This document shows, in pieces, positions 23,938 to 28,350 of a DNA stretch of 28,350 nt. The number at the start of each line of letters is the position of its first letter. The first letter of the stretch is position 1. A program made the translations under genes and the position numbers. The stretch comes from CAYTYX01 sp964442325 (lineage in GTDB: Bacteria; Patescibacteriota; Saccharimonadia; Saccharimonadales; UBA10212): contig CAYTYX010000004.1 in the NCBI GenBank assembly GCA_964442325.1, positions 1-28,350 on the forward strand, written 5' to 3'. A model generated the notes under the pieces. The model was not told the origin of the DNA. It did not search any database and saw only the letters and a program-made list of their open reading frames with translations.

Positions 23938-24300
23938 ATGCTAAAACGCTTTTTACTGCGCTGGGTGCTATCCGGCTTGGGTTTGTGGGTAGCTGCCGCT
24001 ATTTTAGGCCCTAATCATTTAAGCGTTGGGCATCACTTTGCTACCGTCGCCTGGGCTGGCTTTTTCTTAGCTATTGTTAACATTCTGCTTAAACCGATTA
24101 CTATTTTATTGTCGCTACCAGCCATCGTCATAACACTCGGGCTGTTTATGATAATCGTCAATGGCCTTATGATTTTAGTGGCCAGCAAGATTTATCATCC
24201 GCTGTTTGTCTCCGGTCTTTGGTCGGCCACGCTGGCTGGTGTGATAGTTGGACTGGTAAATTATTTGGCAACCCGAACCCTGGAGGATATTCGTAAATGA
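23938..24300 (+). CDS. Four-TMS holin superfamily IV-like membrane protein
   Basis: A 120-residue integral membrane protein with about four hydrophobic segments. The core, FFLAIVNILLKPITILLSLPAIVITLGLFMIIVNGLMILVAS, is typical of the Phage_holin_4_2 / mycobacterial four-TMS holin family. Despite the name, most bacterial members are chromosomal and have no shown lytic role. No endolysin or phage gene is adjacent, so a prophage origin is not supported. Its TGA overlaps the secG ATG (ATGA), which links its expression to the secretion machinery. It appears to be leaderless, with a -10 box 7 nt upstream. Confidence 0.85.
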   Translation: MLKRFLLRWVLSGLGLWVAAAILGPNHLSVGHHFATVAWAGFFLAIVNILLKPITILLSLPAIVITLGLFMIIVNGLMILVASKIYHPLFVSGLWSATLAGVIVGLVNYLATRTLEDIRK

Positions 24301-24512
24301 GCATCTGGAACTACATAACCATTGTCACCGCTATACTGTTGATAATCTTAATACTGATTCAGACTAGAGGAGCCAGCCTGGGTGCTGGTTTGGGTGGCAG
24401 CGGCGAGGTTAACACTGTTCGCCGGGGCGCCGACAAAAGCCTGCACCAGCTGACTATAATTTTAGTTTTTGTGTTCGCGGCCAGTATCATCATCAGTATA
24501 GTTGCCCAATAA
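24297..24512 (+). CDS. secG: Preprotein translocase subunit SecG
   Basis: A 71-residue protein with two transmembrane helices (about 5-22 and 50-69) joined by a glycine-rich loop, LIQTRGASLGAGLGGSGEVNTVRRG, the usual SecG pattern. SecG is the accessory subunit of the SecYEG channel and assists SecA-driven export. It overlaps the upstream holin-like gene by ATGA and precedes the oligopeptide-binding protein gene by 23 nt. Confidence 0.92.
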   Translation: MSIWNYITIVTAILLIILILIQTRGASLGAGLGGSGEVNTVRRGADKSLHQLTIILVFVFAASIIISIVAQ

Positions 24513-24535
24513 AAAGTCTTTAAAGGAGAATTAGT

Positions 24536-26332
24536 TTGGCAGAAAGCATAACCCGCAGCGACCGGAATAAACTCTGGCGCCGCCGATTTCGCCGCCGCCG
24601 CAAAGCTGCCGTGGAGCTTGGCCAACAGGCCGACCAAGGCATCGAAAAACTTTTGCTCAGGCGCTTTAACCGCCTAAAAGTAGTGCGCCGGTTTGTGGTG
24701 CTGTGGCTGCTTTTATTTGCCGGCCTTTTTTTAAGCGGAGTTACTCAACTGCGCAGCCTCGGGCCCTATTACCAATCTATCCAGCCGGCTCCCGGCGGTA
24801 TTTATAGCGAGGGCTTAGTTGGTTCATTTAATAACGCCAATCCACTTTATGCCAACGGCGCAGCCGATACAGCCGTTAGTCGGCTAATTTTTTCGGGCCT
24901 GTTTAAGTACGACCAACAAGACCGGCTAATTGGCGATTTAGCCACCAGCTGGAAGTTGGACGCCAAGCAAACAACTTACACCGTTTCGCTAAAACAAGGC
25001 GTTAAGTGGCAGGACGGCCAACCATTTACTTCGGCTGACGCCGTATTTACCTATAAGACAATCCAAAACACCGAGGCCCAGTCGCCACTGTTTAGTAGCT
25101 GGCAAGACATCACCGTCAGTGCGGCCGGTCCATACACAGTGATTTTTAGTTTACCTAATCCGCTTAGCTCTTTTCCGTATGCTCTGACTAACGGCATTAT
25201 TCCTAAACACCTGCTAGCCACAGTGCCGCCGGCGCAGCTACGCAGCGCCAACTTCAATACGGCGCCGGTTGGCACAGGGCCATTTCAATGGCGGTTTATA
25301 AGTGTGACTGGCGGCAGCGATACCGATCGCGAACAGCAGATCACCCTAGCGCCAAATGGCGGTTATTTCGCCGGGGCGCCCAACCTCGGTGGTTTTAATA
25401 TACTTATTTATCGTAGCGACGATCAGATGATAAGCGCTTTTGAAGCCAAACAAATCAACGCGATGAGCGGCTTGGACTCTGTGCCAGCCACACTCGCCCA
25501 AGATGCCAGCCTGCAAATTTATCACACGCCCCTAAATGCTATCGTGATGGCTTTTTTCAATAATTCCAGCTCGCTACTTAGCGATTCGGCGGTTCGGCAA
25601 GCCTTGACTGCCGGGGTAGACCGCAGCCAACTGCCCGGCATACTGGGCTATCCTCCCAACCTAGCCCGCGGCCCGCTCCTGGCCAGCCAGATAAGCTATA
25701 CCAAAGCTACCAGCCAACTAAGTTATAGCCCAAGCCAGGCTCGCCATTTACTTAACAAGGCCGGCTGGAAGGTAGGTGCTGGCGGCCAAAGGTTCAAAGA
25801 CGGGCATCCGCTAACCCTAAGCTTGGTGTCAGAAAACACACCCGACTACGAAGCCGTCAACCGGTTCCTGCAAGCCCAGTGGAGTAAACTCGGTGTAAAA
25901 ATTATCGCCGCCAACCGCTCGGCTGATGATTTGCAGGGCAATATAATCCCTAGCCATGGTTACGACATTTTGCTCTACGGCATTGATATCGGTGTTGACC
26001 CGGATGTGTTTGCCTATTGGGATAGTTCTCAGGCCAGCGCTGATTCACAAGGCCATTCAAACTTGAGCGAGTATAAATCAACAGCTGCCAACGAAGCGCT
26101 GGAGTCAGCCCGGACTCGAGCCAGTCTATCGAACCGGATTCCTAAATATAATTCATTCCTGCGCATCTGGCGCAACGATGCCCCGGCACTGGCGCTCTAT
26201 CAGCCTAACTATCTTTATATATCGCGAGGTCCGGTTTATGGCTTTCAGCGCAAGGCCATAGATAGTGCCGCCGACCGATTTTATAACGCGGACCAATGGA
26301 TGATTCGGCAACGTCGCCAAACCATCAACTAA
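24536..26332 (+). CDS. Family 5 oligopeptide-binding protein, membrane-anchored
   Basis: A 598-residue extracytoplasmic solute-binding protein of the SBP_bac_5 (OppA/DppA) family. Family blocks include GLVGSFNNANPLYANGAADTAVSRLIFSGLFKYD, VKWQDGQPFTSADAVFTYKTIQN, PVGTGPFQW and SYSPSQARHLLNKAGWK. The N-terminus is unusual: about 50 mostly basic cytoplasmic residues (RRRFRRRRK) before a transmembrane helix at 53-69, with no lipobox Cys and no obvious cleavage site, so it is probably anchored by an uncleaved helix. The start is TTG, fixed by GGAG at 24525-24528. No permease or ATPase genes of an Opp system are adjacent. Peptide uptake or sensing is inferred from family only. Confidence 0.9.
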   Translation: MAESITRSDRNKLWRRRFRRRRKAAVELGQQADQGIEKLLLRRFNRLKVVRRFVVLWLLLFAGLFLSGVTQLRSLGPYYQSIQPAPGGIYSEGLVGSFNNANPLYANGAADTAVSRLIFSGLFKYDQQDRLIGDLATSWKLDAKQTTYTVSLKQGVKWQDGQPFTSADAVFTYKTIQNTEAQSPLFSSWQDITVSAAGPYTVIFSLPNPLSSFPYALTNGIIPKHLLATVPPAQLRSANFNTAPVGTGPFQWRFISVTGGSDTDREQQITLAPNGGYFAGAPNLGGFNILIYRSDDQMISAFEAKQINAMSGLDSVPATLAQDASLQIYHTPLNAIVMAFFNNSSSLLSDSAVRQALTAGVDRSQLPGILGYPPNLARGPLLASQISYTKATSQLSYSPSQARHLLNKAGWKVGAGGQRFKDGHPLTLSLVSENTPDYEAVNRFLQAQWSKLGVKIIAANRSADDLQGNIIPSHGYDILLYGIDIGVDPDVFAYWDSSQASADSQGHSNLSEYKSTAANEALESARTRASLSNRIPKYNSFLRIWRNDAPALALYQPNYLYISRGPVYGFQRKAIDSAADRFYNADQWMIRQRRQTIN

Positions 26333-26341
26333 AATCTATTT

Positions 26342-26428
26342 TGGTGGGCGAAAGAGGACTTGAACCTCCACGGGATTGCTCCCACTACCACCTCAAGGTA
26401 GCGCGTCTACCAATTCCGCCATCCGCCC
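26342..26428 (-). tRNA. tRNA-Leu (anticodon GAG)
   Basis: A class II tRNA of 87 nt including an encoded CCA. The acceptor GGGCGGA pairs with UUCGCCC, the anticodon stem CUACC/GGUAG holds loop UUGAGGU with anticodon GAG, there is a long variable arm (GUGGGAGCAAUCCCGU region) and the T-arm reads GAGGUUCAAGUCCUC. It is nearly identical to the tRNA-Leu(CAG) on the other strand at 28199. Confidence 0.95.
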
Positions 26429-26442
26429 TAGTACCTTAAGCC

Positions 26443-26471
26443 AGTATACTTTCTAAGGAGTTATAACTCAA
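26443..26471 (-). promoter_or_regulatory. Promoter of tRNA-Leu(GAG)
   Basis: On the minus strand TTGAGT (26466-26471) and TATACT (26443-26448) are 17 nt apart. The predicted start lies just before the tRNA. It sits directly after the stop of the FAD oxidase gene on the same strand. Confidence 0.7.
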
Positions 26472-26481
26472 CTTTTGTAGT

Positions 26482-28101
26482 TTAGAAACTCAAGGTTTCG
26501 TACCGGTTATGCGGACTATAAGTACTATTTAAAAGCATTTTGACTTCACGTTCGGTTGTGCCAAATTTTACGCCCGGGTTAAGAATGTCGTGTGGGTCAA
26601 AGATTTTTTTGACTGCGACCATCAGGGTATAAATTTTCTTACCGTACATTTTTTCTAATTTGGCCGTTCGGAGTCGGCCGTCACCGCTGCCAGCGCTAGG
26701 TGTACCGCCGGCTGCTATAGCCATATCGTAGGCCGCGGTCGTTAGCTTAAACAATTTTTGCCGATCGCCCAAGTTCGATAAATCCAGCGCCGGGTGGATG
26801 GAAATTATTCCCTCGCCCGCGTGGCCGGTTATATTGGGGGCCACGTCGGCCTCTTTGCCAAGTTGGGTTAACTTGCCAATCAATCCCGCCAGATTTTCGA
26901 CTGGCACAGCCACATCTGCTGCTGGCAGGTAGGCCTTACGGCTGCTGGTTCGTAGGCTCAAATTAGCGGTCGCGGCAAACAAGTGGCGGAGACTATTTTC
27001 TTCTTCCAGACTGTTGGTCGTCCGGCAGTCGCCACCGACTTCTTCTACTAGTCCATGCAAAGCTTCCAGTGATTTGGTGGCGTGCTTGTCGTTAAATTCT
27101 ACCAACACATAAACAGCCGCTTGCGACTGGTCTAATATTTTGCCTAAATAACCCGGGACGATAGCAGCAATTTCTTCCAGCACGCCACGAGTCAGCAGCT
27201 CGCAGTCCGATGGTCCTAGTTGGCAAATTTGCGGCAGCAATTTTTCTAGCCGGCTGGAGCGGCCCAGGCTAACTAGCGCCATGCCGACTGCCGGGTTATG
27301 TAGCTCTAGCTTAAGGTGTGCCTGCGTAATAATTCCTAGCGTTCCCTGCGACCCAGCCAGTAACGGTACTAAGTTAAAACTGCCACCACTTGCGACATCA
27401 AAAATATTTAGCCCTGCAACATTGCGTGGCAGGTGGTCGAATTTTTGCCGCGAGTGGGCAATTACGTCAGCATTTTCTTCTAGCAGGGTATCTAGCTGGC
27501 GGTAGATTTCGCCCTCAAAATTGGATTGGCCTAGCTTAAGGCTCAACCCCTGCTTATTTAGCGGGCCGGCTTCGATTGATTCGCCATTGGCTAGAACAAC
27601 GCTTAACTTATCGATGTAATTAGCTGTAGCACCGTACTTAACTGACTTTTCGCTGCTGGCATTGTTGGCTATGGCGCCACCAATTGTGGAGTTTGTCTTA
27701 GGTGGCACGCTAGGCAAAAACTGGCCGTGAGTATAAAGGGTTTGCTGCAGAGTGCTAGCACCTAATCCCGGCTCCACCACCACCTGGCCGTGGCGTGCGT
27801 CCAGGCTTAAGATGCGATTTAGGTGCGGGCCAAAAACCGCCACGATGCCGCTGCCAATGGCTGCGCCGGAGGTATCACTGCCGCCGCCGCGGGCGGTGAT
27901 GGGCAACTTATGTCCCTTTTCGGCCAATTGCCACGAAAAACGGCAGATTTTTCGCACGTCTTCTTGGCTAGCCGGGTAGGCCACAACTGCTGGCAGAATC
28001 CTTAAAACACTACGGTCAGTCGAAAAATAACGCCGAGCCTCCAGACTAGACGTAACCTCTCCCTCCAAATGTTCTTGTAAATAACGCGCAATTTTACTCA
28101 T
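26482..28101 (-). CDS. FAD-binding oxidase (GlcD/D-lactate dehydrogenase-like)
   Basis: A 539-residue FAD-linked oxidase of the PCMH/FAD_binding_4 type. The FAD domain has YFSTDRSVLRILPAVVAYP, ITARGGGSDTSGAAIG, VVEPGLGASTLQQTL and SVPPKTNSTIGGAIANNASS; the C-terminal FAD-oxidase_C domain ends KKIFDPHDILNPGVKFG. Related enzymes oxidise D-lactate or glycolate. Two C-terminal motifs differ: GHAGEG stands where GHxGDGN is usual, and GTPSAGSGDG where SGEHGIG is usual. No Fe-S partner or quinone enzyme is adjacent, so the electron acceptor is unknown. I prefer the ATG at 28101 because an upstream ATG at 28146 overlaps the extended -10 box and would not be transcribed. Confidence 0.88.
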   Translation of the reverse strand: MSKIARYLQEHLEGEVTSSLEARRYFSTDRSVLRILPAVVAYPASQEDVRKICRFSWQLAEKGHKLPITARGGGSDTSGAAIGSGIVAVFGPHLNRILSLDARHGQVVVEPGLGASTLQQTLYTHGQFLPSVPPKTNSTIGGAIANNASSEKSVKYGATANYIDKLSVVLANGESIEAGPLNKQGLSLKLGQSNFEGEIYRQLDTLLEENADVIAHSRQKFDHLPRNVAGLNIFDVASGGSFNLVPLLAGSQGTLGIITQAHLKLELHNPAVGMALVSLGRSSRLEKLLPQICQLGPSDCELLTRGVLEEIAAIVPGYLGKILDQSQAAVYVLVEFNDKHATKSLEALHGLVEEVGGDCRTTNSLEEENSLRHLFAATANLSLRTSSRKAYLPAADVAVPVENLAGLIGKLTQLGKEADVAPNITGHAGEGIISIHPALDLSNLGDRQKLFKLTTAAYDMAIAAGGTPSAGSGDGRLRTAKLEKMYGKKIYTLMVAVKKIFDPHDILNPGVKFGTTEREVKMLLNSTYSPHNRYETLSF

Positions 28102-28136
28102 AAATCTGGCAGTAGAACCCCCATCAACTCTTGGAT

Positions 28137-28145
28137 ATAATAACA
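28137..28145 (-). promoter_or_regulatory. Extended -10 promoter of the FAD oxidase gene (TGTTATTAT)
   Basis: Read on the minus strand TG-T-TATTAT is an extended -10 one base off consensus. Initiation near 28130 gives a leader of about 29 nt to the ATG at 28101. It is back to back with the tRNA-Leu(CAG) promoter. Confidence 0.5.
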
Positions 28146-28153
28146 TACAGCGC

Positions 28154-28182
28154 TTGCTCTAACAGATGTGATACCGTAGAAT
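28154..28182 (+). promoter_or_regulatory. Promoter of tRNA-Leu(CAG) and tRNA-Phe
   Basis: TTGCTC (28154-28159) and TAGAAT (28177-28182) are separated by 17 nt. The predicted start is about 10 nt before the tRNA, and the following tRNA-Phe is close enough to share the transcript. Confidence 0.65.
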
Positions 28183-28198
28183 ATAGGGGTCAAGTTAA

Positions 28199-28286
28199 GG
28201 GCGAGTGGCGGAATTGGTAGACGCGCTACGTTCAGGGCGTAGTGAGCTTTACGCTCGTGGAGGTTCAAGTCCTCTTTCGCCCACCA
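28199..28286 (+). tRNA. tRNA-Leu (anticodon CAG)
   Basis: An 88-nt class II tRNA with encoded CCA. The acceptor GGGCGAG pairs with UUCGCCC (one G-U), anticodon stem CUACG/CGUAG holds loop UUCAGGG with anticodon CAG, the variable arm is long, and the T-arm GAGGUUCAAGUCCUC is the same as in the minus-strand tRNA-Leu(GAG). Confidence 0.95.
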
Positions 28287-28297
28287 ATTGTAATTGT

Positions 28298-28350
28298 GGC
28301 GCTTTAGCTCAGTTGGTAGAGCAGAGGCCTGAAGAGCCTTGTGTCCCCAG
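28298..28350 (+). tRNA. tRNA-Phe (anticodon GAA), 3' partial
   Basis: Acceptor 5' strand GGCGCUU, D-arm GCUC-AGUUGGUA-GAGC, anticodon stem GAGGC/GCCUU and loop CUGAAGA give anticodon GAA. The window ends in the variable/T region. Position 37 is G instead of the common A. Confidence 0.88.

Noticed and set aside
23938..24300. Prophage remnant suggested by the holin-like name
   Set aside because: The family is common on bacterial chromosomes, and no phage gene, integrase or attachment site is near.
28102..28146. N-terminal extension of the FAD oxidase from the ATG at 28146
   Set aside because: That ATG overlaps the extended -10 box of the likely promoter, and the extra 15 residues are not typical for the family.

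Overview
The window is most likely a chromosomal segment of a reduced-genome bacterium of the Candidate Phyla Radiation, probably Candidatus Saccharibacteria (TM7). This is inferred from gene content: shortened housekeeping enzymes (AlaRS without its C-terminal domain, a compact MetRS, a UvrC with no cysteines), an FtsA-like ATPase paired with a baseplate-J-like membrane protein, tight ATGA-overlapping gene pairs, and standard use of TGA as stop. No phage, IS or CRISPR structure was seen. Most of the window is ordinary housekeeping DNA.

Layout. 1-7761 (+): a 5'-cut nucleotidyltransferase-like gene and a Nudix hydrolase, then metG, tatD, a cysteine desulfurase, a DUF6624 protein, mnmA and alaS. 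This is a tRNA-charging and tRNA-thiolation block. 7762-8546 has no convincing protein gene. On the minus strand it holds a consensus promoter, about 690 nt of highly self-complementary sequence and a rho-independent terminator ending at the alaS stop. I read it as an unassigned large structured RNA, the most interesting item here. 8547-14284 (+): ftsA-like, baseplate-J-like, ruvX, mltG and a LysM-CHAP hydrolase with a folded leader, which together suggest cell division and wall remodelling. 14290-14458: a 169-bp element with 13-bp perfect inverted termini directly before obgE. 14462-17169 (+): obgE and sbcB.

17132-18101: a small minus-strand membrane protein and an orphan acidic protein. 18152-23911: uvrA (+), a DedA protein (-), rplY and uvrC (+), so both uvrA and uvrC of nucleotide excision repair lie here. 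23938-26332 (+): a four-helix holin-IV-like protein, secG and a membrane-anchored oligopeptide-binding protein. 26342-28350: tRNA-Leu(GAG) (-), an FAD-linked oxidase (-), tRNA-Leu(CAG) (+) and a partial tRNA-Phe(GAA) (+).

Many transcription units start from an extended -10 box (TGnTAyAAT) only 7-11 nt before the start codon, which predicts leaderless or nearly leaderless mRNAs. Genes inside operons keep Shine-Dalgarno sequences or overlap their upstream neighbour. All calls come from reading the sequence by eye. No database or folding program was run.
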